DNA of 64,000 nucleotides from Erwinia sp. HDF1-3R. Lineage in GTDB: Bacteria; Pseudomonadota; Gammaproteobacteria; Enterobacterales; Enterobacteriaceae. A program made the translations under genes and the position numbers. This document shows, piece after piece, positions 7,835-16,377 of the stretch. Below the pieces are notes generated by a model. It ran no database searches and had not been told where the DNA came from. It saw only the letters and a list, made by a program, of their open reading frames with translations. Positions within the stretch are counted from its first letter, which is position 1. Each line of letters begins with the position of its first letter. The stretch lies in assembly GCF_039621855.1 (NCBI RefSeq), contig NZ_CP155071.1:2294001-2358000 (forward strand), given 5' to 3'.

Positions 7835-8704
7835 TTACCTGATGTCGCGGTTACTTTTCTTCCCGCCGACTGCTGATAGCTGCGGGGATGCCCTGCGTGG
7901 TGTCGCCCATGCCCCAGGGAAACCCTCTTTATTCAGCCGGTGCCGCAAGGTCTTGACCCTGTCTGCAGTAACAACGTCCTTGAGATCGAGTGAAACGGTA
8001 GCCAGTGTTGCCAGGCTGGCGTCCGTCAGGGTGAAGCCAGCCGGAAGTCCCCAGTGGTCATGCCGGGCAACTTCAATGCAGTCAAACAGCTCGCGCAGGT
8101 AGTCTGGTACGGTGCCCCCTCTGCCATCAACGATGGCCTGCTCACTCTGATACATGAACTCCGCCTCCGGCATTTCACGAGCGGCCACCTGAAGTAGCTG
8201 CTGCAGTGAAGGCCAGTATTTGCTGTCATACCTGCTGCGGAGGTCGCCGAGCGGCTCGCGCAGGAATGAGCGATAGTGCCCGTTTGTTACTGAAGCCTCG
8301 TCAATCATATCAACAATGTGCATGGTGAGGTCCATTGAAAAAGAGTTACGCTCAAGGATCTCCTCCCGCAACGTCAGCATCTCGGCGAGTTTTGCTGCCT
8401 CAGCCGTTATTTTCCCGTTCAGATCAGTCAGCATTCTGTAATCAGCCCTCAGGCATTCATGCCGCTTTTCTGTGCCGTAGGCACCCGCAAAGAAAATCTG
8501 TTCTAGCAGCGTGAAGCACTGCTGCCAGCTGAGCTTCTGCCGGGCAATATTGTCCCATACCGATTTCATTTCCGTTTCACGGGATATCAGTCTCTCCAGC
8601 AGTACCCAGTGCTGCTTACGAGTTGGAGGATCCTGCAATGTGTCACCATACGCCTTCAACGTGTTAAGAACATCTGTGGCCGAGCCGGTGCGGTAATAAT
8701 TCAT
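7835..8704 (-). CDS. Uncharacterised protein in mobile-element region
   Basis: A 289-residue soluble, helix-rich protein with no motif I recognise. Acidic/leucine-rich helices dominate residues 60-140 (for example ITAEAAKLAEMLTLREEILE), and the last 20 residues are basic (SAVGGKKSNRDIR). There is no signal peptide or membrane segment. It converges on the biosynthetic operon and lies between it and an IS110 element. It may be island or plasmid-type cargo, but this is context only. The 195 bases between 7640 and 7835 hold no gene. Confidence 0.55.
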   Translation of the reverse strand: MNYYRTGSATDVLNTLKAYGDTLQDPPTRKQHWVLLERLISRETEMKSVWDNIARQKLSWQQCFTLLEQIFFAGAYGTEKRHECLRADYRMLTDLNGKITAEAAKLAEMLTLREEILERNSFSMDLTMHIVDMIDEASVTNGHYRSFLREPLGDLRSRYDSKYWPSLQQLLQVAAREMPEAEFMYQSEQAIVDGRGGTVPDYLRELFDCIEVARHDHWGLPAGFTLTDASLATLATVSLDLKDVVTADRVKTLRHRLNKEGFPGAWATPRRASPQLSAVGGKKSNRDIR

Positions 8705-8983
8705 ATGCTTTCCCTGGAAAAGTTTGTACCGCTATTTTCTCCTTACTTACACTTTATGCATGTAACGCAGGAGAAAAAATTTTCATGTTCCTGCGTTACT
8801 TCCTTCCGATTCTTACAGAAAACGGATCTGTGGGTCTAACAGATGAAAGCGAGAGGTGGATTTGACAGAGCAGGAGGGATAACCCTCTGCTGTCCATTCT
8901 GGAGGCCGGTGACGGGTTAATGGCATGTATGCAACTGCCCCCCGTCCTGGCGGAATGTCCGCTATGAGCGATATATAGTCATT

Positions 8984-9199
8984 CGCACCCTGAGAATTAC
9001 ACTTTGAAGTGATTCAGGGTATGCGCTTACTGGTTACGAATATTGAGCGAGAATCATGTGATGATCGCCGCTTTTCTTTCGAGCCAGTAGGTGCTCCACG
9101 TTCGCTAACGAATACTCAGGGCATGCAGATAAACTGCTGGCTATATTTCTTTCGAAGAGCGTGGAATGCATACCAATCCCCGATGAAAAGGAGTTGGTG
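8984..9199 (+). ncRNA. Probable IS110 bridge-RNA region in left end
   Basis: The 5' non-coding stretch ahead of the transposase has the size and position of IS110 bridge RNAs, which pair with target and donor DNA. It opens with a long hairpin at 8984-9025: CGCA.CCCTGA pairs with TCAGGG.TATGCG and an inner stem ACACT/AGTG closes a short loop. A second CAGGGCATG copy at 9118 echoes CAGGGTATG at 9015 and CAGGGCGTG at 10457, plausible donor/core-related repeats. The boundaries are estimates. Confidence 0.4.
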
Positions 9200-10438
9200 A
9201 TGACTGCGATTAATCAGTTTGCTGCTCATGTAGGTCTGGACTGGGCGGATAAAAAGCACGATATCTGCGTTCAATTTAAAAACGGTGAACGCGTATTCCA
9301 TGTGATTGAACATACGCCTGAGGCGCTTGACGTCTGGCTTACTTAGTTACACCAGAAGGTAAAAGGCAGGATCGCTATAGCTCTCGAGCTGAAGAAAGGT
9401 CCCGTGGTGTATGCTCTTCAGAAATATCCGTTTATCACTGTTTTACCTGTCCACGCTTTGTCACTGGCCCGTTACCGGCAAGCATTCTCGCCCAGCGGCT
9501 CTAAAGATGACCCGCAGGATGCCGAGCTGGCATTAGAGTTAATGCTACGCTATCCCCAAAAGATAAAAGCCATTGAACCCGACAACGCAGATATCCGGTT
9601 ACTCCAGCAACTGGTTGAGCAGCGTCGTCAGCTGGTTGAAGATAAACGCCGCTTTGTGAATCGGATAATCAACACGCTTAAGCAGTATTATCCTCAGCCC
9701 CTGGAATGGTTCTCACATCGGGGTAGCTTGCTGTTGTGTGAACTGATTATACGGTGGCCCAGTCTGCAACAACTGAAACGTGCCAGGCGCGACACGATCC
9801 GCAACTTTCTGAATGCCCAAGGTGGCCGCGCAATGGCCCTTACCGAGCAGCGTGTTGTGAGTATTGATAACGCGATCCCATTGACTACAGACCAGAGTGT
9901 TATAGAGGCTAATGCGTTGATGGCAACAGCACTGGCGACACAAATTAAAGTCGTGAGTGAAATCATCAAAACCTATGACGAACGAATCGAAACGCTGTTT
10001 GACACATTGCCAGATGCGGGGCTGTTCAAATCACTTCCAGGCATGGGGCTGTGTATGGGCCCGCGAATGCTTGCAGCACTGGGTGATAACCGTGACCGGT
10101 TTAACAGCGCTGAAGAAATTCAAAACTATGCAGGTATTGCACCGGTGACAGAACGAAGTGGCCAGAAATCCTGGGTTCACTGGCGATGGCAATGTGCGAA
10201 GTTCGTCAGGCAGACCTTTGTTGAATGGGCTGCCAAAACGGTTAACTCATCATACTGGGCCAGACTTTATTACCAGGGCCATAGAGAAAAAGGGAAATCG
10301 CATCAATCAGCCATCCGGGCTCTGGCGTTTAAATGGATAAGGATCATTTACCGCTGCTGGAAGACCAAAACCCATTACGACGAAGCGAAATATTTGCTGG
10401 CTCTCGAAGCGCGACATTCGCCCTTACTGAAGCCATAA
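9200..10438 (+). pseudogene. IS110-family transposase with in-frame TAG
   Basis: The ATG at 9200, after an AAGGAGTTGGTG ribosome site, begins a 412-codon frame broken once, by TAG at 9344-9346 (codon 49); codons on both sides stay in the same frame, so a CAG-to-TAG change is the simplest cause. The DEDD RuvC-like domain residues appear as D14 (GLDWAD), E63 (ALELKK), D104 and D107 (KDDPQDAE). The C-terminal serine-bearing transposase domain spans about residues 260-390 (LPGMGLCMGPRML, GIAPVTERSG). The stop separates D14 from the other acidic residues, so no active enzyme is expected without suppression of the stop. A restart at 9404 would lack D14 and E63. Confidence 0.85.
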
Positions 10439-10577
10439 AAAGCTTGTCGAATGTCTCAGGGCGTGAAGCGGACATTAAAACAACGTTCGCAAAGAACAAA
10501 TGCCGATATTAGATAAAAAACTGTAGGGAGCACATCTAAACCCCGTAGTCCTAAATCTCTTTTTGCTGGAAGCATGA

Positions 10578-10615
10578 TTGACAAAAACCTTAGATACATG
10601 GTTGTATGTTACAAC
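10578..10615 (+). promoter_or_regulatory. Promoter with MarR-type palindromic operator
   Basis: TTGACA at 10578-10583 is a perfect -35. Just downstream lies the inverted repeat GTTGTA-TGT-TACAAC (10601-10615), which covers the expected -10 region (18-base spacing gives TTGTAT at 10602). The palindrome resembles MarR-family operators and sits 21 bases before the start of a MarR-GNAT gene, so autorepression is likely. Confidence 0.6.
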
Positions 10616-10635
10616 TAATTTGAAGGGTAATGCGA

Positions 10636-11583
10636 ATGATGACTGAATCGCTGATGGTTGAAAATATACGCGTAGCTTCGCGGCGGATGGTAAGAGAGTT
10701 GGGTTTCATGAACCAAACTATAGCGTCAACTCAATATTCACCCTCCGTTGTACATGCTTTGCTTGAAATTGAAGCCCGTGGATTGATGACTGCGGCTCAA
10801 CTTGTTCAGATTCTGGGGCTCGAGAAGTCCAGTGTAAGCCGCATGTTAGCGAAACTTGTAAGTATCGGTGAATTGGAAGAAAGGCCTTCTACCGGGGATG
10901 GGAGAACCAAAGTGCTTGGTCTGACCGCGATGGGTAGACAAACCGTGTGGAAAATAAATGATTACAGTAATGAACGCGTCATGGGCGCGCTAAAAAAACT
11001 AGATCCCGTGCGGCAGCAAGCCGTTTCGTTGGGTCTCATTTCCTATGCAGATGCCCTTAAAGCCTGTCGTGAAAAAAGCGAAGTGGATGCTCCAATCGGC
11101 TTTGAAATCGTCCCTGGTTACCGAGCCGGACTGATTGGCCGTATCACTGAAATGCATGGCAGTTATTATGCCAGAGAACATGATTTTGGCAGTTTTTTTG
11201 AAAGCAAGGTAGCTGCGGGCTTGGCTGAATTTTCCGGGCGCCTGGAAAAGCCGAGTAATGAGATCTGGCTGGCTATACAAAACGAACGCATAGTTGGATC
11301 TGTGGCAATCGACGGGGAAGATCTTGGAAACAATGAGGCGCATTTGCGGTGGTTCATACTTGATGACGGTTGTCGTGGCAGCGGACTGGGGAGAAAATTA
11401 ATTTCCAAAGCTATGAAGTTTTGCGATGAGAGAGAGTTTTCAGCAGTTCAGCTCTGGACCTTCAACAAACTGACTGCTGCGCGACGTCTTTATGAGTCAT
11501 TCGGTTTTGAATTATATAAAGAGTGGCAAGGTGATCAGTGGGGGAGCACCCTTACAGAACAACAGTTCACACGTAAAGCGTAA
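10636..11583 (+). CDS. Bifunctional MarR regulator / GNAT acetyltransferase
   Basis: A 315-residue fusion. Residues 1-145 form a MarR winged helix (LMTAAQLVQILGLEKSSVSRMLAKL, then the wing GELEERPSTGDGRTKVLGLT). Residues 155-315 form a GNAT domain (acetyl-CoA loop DDGCRGSGLGRKLISKAM, then NKLTAARRLYESFGF). Such fusions are thought to couple a sensed ligand to acetylation. I chose the ATG at 10636 because GAAGGGTA lies 8 bases ahead; ATGs at 10630 and 10639 are alternatives. Its promoter carries a palindrome fitting self-regulation. It stands alone between the IS110 element and a umuDC remnant. Confidence 0.85.
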   Translation: MMTESLMVENIRVASRRMVRELGFMNQTIASTQYSPSVVHALLEIEARGLMTAAQLVQILGLEKSSVSRMLAKLVSIGELEERPSTGDGRTKVLGLTAMGRQTVWKINDYSNERVMGALKKLDPVRQQAVSLGLISYADALKACREKSEVDAPIGFEIVPGYRAGLIGRITEMHGSYYAREHDFGSFFESKVAAGLAEFSGRLEKPSNEIWLAIQNERIVGSVAIDGEDLGNNEAHLRWFILDDGCRGSGLGRKLISKAMKFCDEREFSAVQLWTFNKLTAARRLYESFGFELYKEWQGDQWGSTLTEQQFTRKA

Positions 11584-11689
11584 TATTGATTTCTGACCGC
11601 ACATAATGATACTAAAGATGTCCGCTCCTGGCACGGAGCTGACTGACTCACTGGGCAGAAGGTCCAATCTGAGCATAAAGCGAACTTCG

Positions 11690-11977
11690 CCCCGAGCTCA
11701 ATTGACGCGGGCATTGCCTCTCAGGGTGATGCTTTTTCATCGCGCCGAGCAGCGCTGCGGAGTCTTTTGACCTTGCCGGCTCGGCGTTAAACGTATTGAG
11801 AGAGTCGCGATTATACATCTCATTAGACATGAATCGGCGACCATGAGGGTTCATGGGCTTCAGCGCCAGTCTCGGCGTCCGCAGAAGCCATTTGATCATA
11901 AATTCCCCCTGTACGCTGGCCACAACGATATCTCCGTGCTGTGGCCTGGCGCTGCACACCAGCGATAAATCGCTGTG
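11690..11977 (-). pseudogene. umuD/umuC remnant
   Basis: On the minus strand a frame reads SDLSLVCSARPQHGDIVVA then SVQGEFMIKWLL and PRLALKPMNP, which matches the second half of the UmuD/LexA-type S24 peptidase fold. It has no start: a stop lies just before it. In the same frame, after about 15 codons, a segment DSLNTFNAEPARSKDSAALL resembles the C-terminal region of UmuC. The simplest reading is an internal deletion joining the end of umuD to the end of umuC. The UmuD part is convincing, the UmuC part less so. The rest of 11584-12195 holds no gene. Confidence 0.55.
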
Positions 11978-12195
11978 TCACATAAAAAAACCGGCAGGGT
12001 GACATCTCATCCCTGCCGTCGAATCGGAGAGCTTAATTTTTCGGCGATTATAGAGAGTTCACTTGTGATGTAAATGTCATTTTTATCTAATGCAAAACTC
12101 TTCGATTACTCTATCCCTGTGTATTTTACGACTGACCCTGACAGGGTGCGAAAGGGCGGAAATTACCTTATTGTCAGGAGGATATCTCAACAGGG

Positions 12196-13095
12196 TTAAG
12201 ATACAGACCTTTCATTGCCGGCCAACTCAATTCTGTTTCGTCCGTTTTCCTTTGCCCGGTAGAGCGCTATGTCGGTTTTTTTCATTAACGACTGCTGGCT
12301 TTCCCCAACTTTCTGGAAAGCAACCCCGATACTGACGGAGATACCCTGACCATCATCCAGTATGATGTTCCGGGCATTCCTGCAGATGGATTCTGCATAG
12401 CGGATCACCTCATACCGGGAAAGCCCCTCGCCGATTACCGCAAATTCCTCTCCACCGATACGGAAAACTTTCAGTGCAGGCCCACTGATACCCGCCAGCT
12501 GTCCGCCGAATTTGGACAAAACACCATCACCGACATCATGCCCCCACCGGTCATTGATATGCTTGAAAAAATCAATATCGATGATCATCATGGACAGCTG
12601 TGCACTGGTCGTGCTGCTGAGGGTTTCCACAAAATAACGCCGGTTCGGAAGCCGGGTGAGTTCATCATGCATGGCGCTGGTCTGCGCCACGGAAAAACGT
12701 GAATTCATCCGCATGATGATGCAGTAGACGCTAATAACGGTGAGAAGCATTCCAGACAGCTTAAACAAATCTTCGCAGAAGTAGCCCACCCATCGCGGTT
12801 GACTGACTATTTCATCCATCACATCAAATGCGCCTGCAGCGATCCAGAGTATGAGGCCGTTAATCGCTCCGCTCAGGGGACCTCCGTCAACGAAAACACA
12901 GGCAACATTCCACAAGGTAAAAATCAGGAGCAGCAGGAAGAAGATATCAATATATAACCCCGGACTGGACATGATTTCACGGAAGGTGCCCAGTGGGGAA
13001 CCTGCGCTGATGGCCACAATGGCAGCAGTGGTGAGTGCCATGCAGGCCCGGAGGAAAACCGCCACCCTGAAGCGAACGGATGAAGACTGCAGCAT
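12196..13095 (-). CDS. Membrane-bound diguanylate cyclase (GGDEF)
   Basis: A 299-residue protein with about five hydrophobic helices in residues 10-145 as a membrane sensory region, then a GGDEF domain (about 150-299). The domain has DELTRLPNRRYF, the metal-binding IDIDFFKHIND, and the active-site loop RIGGEEF, a valid GGEEF variant; VSIGVA and ALYRAKENGRNR complete it. It should make c-di-GMP from two GTP. No RxxD inhibitory site is seen five residues before GGEEF. The start at 13095 is preceded by ACGGAA; longer frames reach 13188 without a ribosome site. Single gene. Confidence 0.85.
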   Translation of the reverse strand: MLQSSSVRFRVAVFLRACMALTTAAIVAISAGSPLGTFREIMSSPGLYIDIFFLLLLIFTLWNVACVFVDGGPLSGAINGLILWIAAGAFDVMDEIVSQPRWVGYFCEDLFKLSGMLLTVISVYCIIMRMNSRFSVAQTSAMHDELTRLPNRRYFVETLSSTTSAQLSMMIIDIDFFKHINDRWGHDVGDGVLSKFGGQLAGISGPALKVFRIGGEEFAVIGEGLSRYEVIRYAESICRNARNIILDDGQGISVSIGVAFQKVGESQQSLMKKTDIALYRAKENGRNRIELAGNERSVS

Positions 13096-13531
13096 ATTGA
13101 ATTTCCGTAATGGTGGATGATGTTTAAAACCAGGACCCATAGAGATGGTGTTTTGTGTGTCAGTTTGACGCACCGCACCGCACCGCACAGGCTCGCTGCG
13201 ATCGGTAAGGTTATCAGGTAAAACAGGTAACTCAAAAGTACCTCTGTCAGATAAAGGCGTAAACCCATGAATACCGAAATATTGTCACACCCGGACAACC
13301 TCTTAAGTTATCAGAATGGGTAACAAATGGTGGGATCATGCCACAATAGTCTGTTCGGTGAAGCAATAACTTGCTGAGTCACCCGCAGAGCGATTCAGGC
13401 AGTGCGTCACAGCCATCTCGGTGGGGTCAGTTCATTCCTGTGCCTCAGGATGGGCCTCTTTGTCTCGCTTTTGAGCCGCCAGATCTCACTCTGGGTAAGG
13501 CTGACGGCAAAAGGTTTAATGTACTGTGCGG
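13096..13531. other. Intergenic region with short CACCG tandem repeat
   Basis: About 435 bases with no supported gene between two minus-strand genes. A pentanucleotide run, CACCG three times plus CAC, lies at 13171-13188. The rest shows no family-like frames. Confidence 0.45.
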
Positions 13532-14191
13532 TCAGCTGGCGGTATTAAGGACGCCAGCTATACGGTTTTCCACCTCATCACGTGTAGCCGCCCATGCGGG
13601 TACGGTTTCAAGCAGACGCTGGTGCCAGGCGACCAGATTCGGAAACTCTTCAAAAGGCGCGCCAGTCCGTTTGTACTGCGAAAAGAGCGCAGCAATATCG
13701 ATATCGGCGAGGGTCAATGCATCTCCGACGATGAATTTTCGGGTCGAAAGGTGATGATCCAGTACCTTTGCAGCGTTGCTGATATAGGTCATCGCAAGCT
13801 GGACAATATCGTTAGTTTTAGGCTTGCCCGTGAATGTCGCGCCTGCCCACTCGTTAAACAGCAGGGTAGAAAATATCCGCCACTGTTCACCAGACCAGAA
13901 CATCCATTGCACGACCTCCCGCTTTTCTGAAGCCGTCTGGCCGAGCAGGCTGGAATGCACTTTCCCGGCGAGATAAAGATTTATGGCTGACGCTTCCCAG
14001 ATGATGGTATCGCCGTCCTGTAGAACGGGGGTAAGCCCGTGCGGGTTCAACTTCAGGAAGTCAGGGGTATGACTTTCACCCTTGAATAAATCGATATTGA
14101 TACGTTCGATCACGACGCCCATGATTGCGGCGGCAGTTGTGACGCGACGCAGGCTGCCTGAACCTGGATCACCGTAGATTTTGATGGTCAT
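13532..14191 (-). CDS. Glutathione S-transferase family protein
   Basis: A 219-residue GST: N-terminal thioredoxin fold (TIKIYGDPGSGSLRRVTTAA; LNPHGLTPVLQDGDTIIWEASAI contains the cis-proline TP and the glutathione-binding D/E-S/A loop) and an all-helical C-terminal domain with LTLADIDIAALF. The usual N-terminal catalytic Ser/Tyr/Cys would be within GSGSLRR. The start at 14191 has GAGGA just upstream; the longer frame begins inside that ribosome site. It is transcribed divergently from a LysR gene 113 bases away, which probably controls it, a common arrangement for GST or detoxification genes. Confidence 0.85.
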   Translation of the reverse strand: MTIKIYGDPGSGSLRRVTTAAAIMGVVIERINIDLFKGESHTPDFLKLNPHGLTPVLQDGDTIIWEASAINLYLAGKVHSSLLGQTASEKREVVQWMFWSGEQWRIFSTLLFNEWAGATFTGKPKTNDIVQLAMTYISNAAKVLDHHLSTRKFIVGDALTLADIDIAALFSQYKRTGAPFEEFPNLVAWHQRLLETVPAWAATRDEVENRIAGVLNTAS

Positions 14192-14304
14192 AGTTTTCCT
14201 CATATATCGCTATGGGTTGCCCAAAAGGTTGACCAGTTCAGAATAAACTCTTTCACCAAATAAAATTATACTGTCATTTTGCAGAACACTTATTTGGAAC
14301 ATGA

Positions 14305-15192
14305 ATGAATGATCGCTGGCTTGAAATCAACGTTTTTACGCGTGTGGCCGAATCGGGAAGCTTCTCCCGTGCCGCTCAGGAGCTGGGGCTTTCACAGCCA
14401 TCAGCTTCCCGTATCGTCACGGGGCTGGAAACGCGTCTGGGGGTTAAGCTTTTACTACGCACAACCCGGAATATAGCCTTAACCGAAGCTGGCGCTGCCT
14501 TTCTGGAAAGGGCACGTCAGGCGGCTGCAGATCTTGAAGACGCTGAAGATGCTGTCCGGGGAATTGATTCTCTCCGTGGCACTATTCGCCTTGCGATGCC
14601 TGTTATGTATGGTACGCGGGCGGTTATTCCTGCCCTTGCCGATTTTCTTGAGCTTTACCCTGAATTGCGTGTCGAAATTAGCATGCGGGATGATCGGCAG
14701 AACCTGGTTGCGGCGGGTGTTGACATGGCAATCCGCATGGGCACGCTTGAGGACTCCACGTTCGGTGCGCGGCAAATTGCTTCTGTGCCGCGAATGTTAG
14801 TGGCATCGCCGGCATATCTTGTCAAAAGGGGAGTGCCAGAAACGCCAGAAGATCTGGCGTTTCATGACACACTTCTGCACGAACAGAGCTTTTCAGAAAA
14901 AAGCACACTGAAGCTGTTTAAGGCAGGCACCACGGAAGTTGTGACATTACGTGGCCGGGTCAGGATCGACTCAGCACCGGGCATTCTGGCAGCGGCAACT
15001 GCAGGACTTGGCATTGCTAACGTCACTACCGTCATGTCAGCCCAGGAGCGACATGACGGTAGCCTTGTTCAGTTATTACCTGATTATGCTCTCGAGCCTT
15101 TGAAGGCGTTTGCCGTATTTCCTTCGGGTCCCAAACCTTCGGCTAAGGTACGGGCATTGACCGCTCACTTCATCGCCGCATTAGGAAAATAA
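14305..15192 (+). CDS. LysR-family regulator divergent from GST gene
   Basis: A 295-residue LysR-type regulator: the helix-turn-helix lies at residues 18-40 (GSFSRAAQELGLSQPSASR) and the linker and substrate-binding domain run from about residue 90 to 295 (LRGTIRLAMPVMYGTRAVIP; MAIRMGTLEDSTFGARQIA). The AIRMG/GARQIA pattern belongs to the large CrgA-like subgroup. The start is the ATG at 14305; an ATG at 14301 ends after three codons. Its spacer with the GST gene would contain the shared operator, but no single T-N11-A site stands out. Confidence 0.87.
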   Translation: MNDRWLEINVFTRVAESGSFSRAAQELGLSQPSASRIVTGLETRLGVKLLLRTTRNIALTEAGAAFLERARQAAADLEDAEDAVRGIDSLRGTIRLAMPVMYGTRAVIPALADFLELYPELRVEISMRDDRQNLVAAGVDMAIRMGTLEDSTFGARQIASVPRMLVASPAYLVKRGVPETPEDLAFHDTLLHEQSFSEKSTLKLFKAGTTEVVTLRGRVRIDSAPGILAAATAGLGIANVTTVMSAQERHDGSLVQLLPDYALEPLKAFAVFPSGPKPSAKVRALTAHFIAALGK

Positions 15193-15206
15193 CGACCTGA
15201 ATTCTG

Positions 15207-15223
15207 ACCAGCCATAGGCTGGT
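15207..15223 (+). terminator. Hairpin after LysR gene
   Basis: ACCAGCC-ATA-GGCTGGT is a perfect 7-base stem with a 3-base loop, 15 bases after the LysR stop. There is no T-run after it, so efficiency is doubtful. It could serve both converging genes. Confidence 0.4.
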
Positions 15224-15378
15224 GCTGAAAAAATGCTGCGCTGTTTAGCTCACTCTCGGGCTTTTAAACCCAGCAGGGCGGTCGTGCAGCAGCATCACAT
15301 TGCCAGTTTAATAAGGCTTGCTCAACAGATAAGGCGGTTGTGCTGCTACCCACGGTCAGGCTCACGATGCGCGATTGG

Positions 15379-16242
15379 CTACTGCGAAGCGTCCTCAAGC
15401 ATCGCGACCATCGCCCGCAGGTTGCCGGATGCGTAGCCTTTACGCCATACCAGCCAGATATCCAGTAGCCCGGCATCCTCAGCCAGCGGCCAGGCTGCCA
15501 CGCTCTCCCGGCCGGGCATGCTCTCCAGCATGCTGCGCGGCACCATTGCCAGACCTGCGCCCGCGCTGACGCAGGCGAGAATACCGTGGTAGGACTCCAT
15601 TTCGAAAATCTTGCCCGGTGCGGCATGCTCCGCGGCAAACCAGTTTTCAAAGCGGCGCCGGTATGAACAGTTGGCGCGAAAGGCGTAAATGGTCGAGCCG
15701 GAAACCGAGGCGGCACTGGGCACCGGCGGATGATTAAGCGAGGAGATCAGCACCATCTCCTCGGCAAAAGCCGCCACGCCATCCAGCTGAGGATGCTTCG
15801 GCGGCCCGTCGATAAACACCGCGCTGAAGCGCCCTGAAAACAGACCGTCGGTCATATCGCCAGAGGGGCCGGTGGAGAGATCCAGCTCCACGTCCGGCCA
15901 CTGCTGATGGTAGCGCGCAATCAGCTGCGGCAGCCTGACGGCCGCGGTGCTCTCAATGGCGCCGAGGGTAAATATTCCGGCGGGCTGCTGGTAGGTGACC
16001 CGCTGCCTGGCCTCCTCGGTCAGCGCCAGAATGCGGATGGCGTAATCCAGCAGGGTTCTCCCTGCATCGGTAATATGCAGCCGCAGCTTTTCCCGGCTGA
16101 ACAGCGGCGTACCCAGATCCTCCTCCAGCTGTCGCAGGCGGGTCGAGATATTGGAGGGCACGCGGTGCAGCCTTTCGGCGGCCGCGGTGACGCTACCTTC
16201 TTCCGCCACGGCGCGGAACACTTCCAGCTGGGTCAGATCCAT
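15379..16242 (-). CDS. ptrR: LysR-family regulator of the sad gene (PtrR/YneJ-like)
   Basis: A 287-residue LysR regulator (MDLTQLEVFRAVAEEGSV; helix-turn-helix TAAAERLHRVPSNISTRLRQ; effector domain from about 90 with AVFIDGPPKHPQLDG). In Escherichia coli the LysR gene yneJ (ptrR) is divergent from sad (yneI) and controls putrescine/GABA use; here the same divergent pair is present with a 135-base spacer. The VPSNIS recognition helix and the neighbour support the name. The spacer is AT-rich and should carry the shared operator. Confidence 0.82.
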   Translation of the reverse strand: MDLTQLEVFRAVAEEGSVTAAAERLHRVPSNISTRLRQLEEDLGTPLFSREKLRLHITDAGRTLLDYAIRILALTEEARQRVTYQQPAGIFTLGAIESTAAVRLPQLIARYHQQWPDVELDLSTGPSGDMTDGLFSGRFSAVFIDGPPKHPQLDGVAAFAEEMVLISSLNHPPVPSAASVSGSTIYAFRANCSYRRRFENWFAAEHAAPGKIFEMESYHGILACVSAGAGLAMVPRSMLESMPGRESVAAWPLAEDAGLLDIWLVWRKGYASGNLRAMVAMLEDASQ

Positions 16243-16377
16243 TATTCATTCTCATATTGAGCAGGATATTTTCATTATTATTCATTTTTCAGGAACCATG
16301 CACAAGGCTAGAATGTCAGGAATCGCATCTCAACTGACTACAGCCAGGGCCTGATTGCCCGGCTAACGGGAGATTTA

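Larger units (their letters stand above)
8954..10476 (+). mobile_element. IS110-family insertion sequence (approximate limits)
   Basis: The transposase gene (9200-10438) is of the IS110 family. The outer limits are uncertain because this family usually lacks terminal inverted repeats. I set them by a 10-base inverted pair, AATGTCCGCT at 8954-8963 and AGCGGACATT at 10467-10476, that brackets the gene and its long 5' untranslated region. That pair may instead belong to flanking dispersed sequence: a similar GATGTCCGCTCCTGG stretch occurs at 11618. Confidence 0.6.

Noticed and set aside
8954..8963. Terminal inverted repeats of the IS element
   Set aside because: The 10-base pair at 8954 and 10467 is used only as a rough border. 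Similar TGTCCGCT sequence at 11618 suggests a dispersed genomic motif, and IS110 elements usually lack terminal repeats.
9341..9350. Programmed frameshift in the IS110 transposase
   Set aside because: The frame is the same before and after the break, so it is a plain TAG stop and not a frameshift. Stop-codon read-through has no supporting context.
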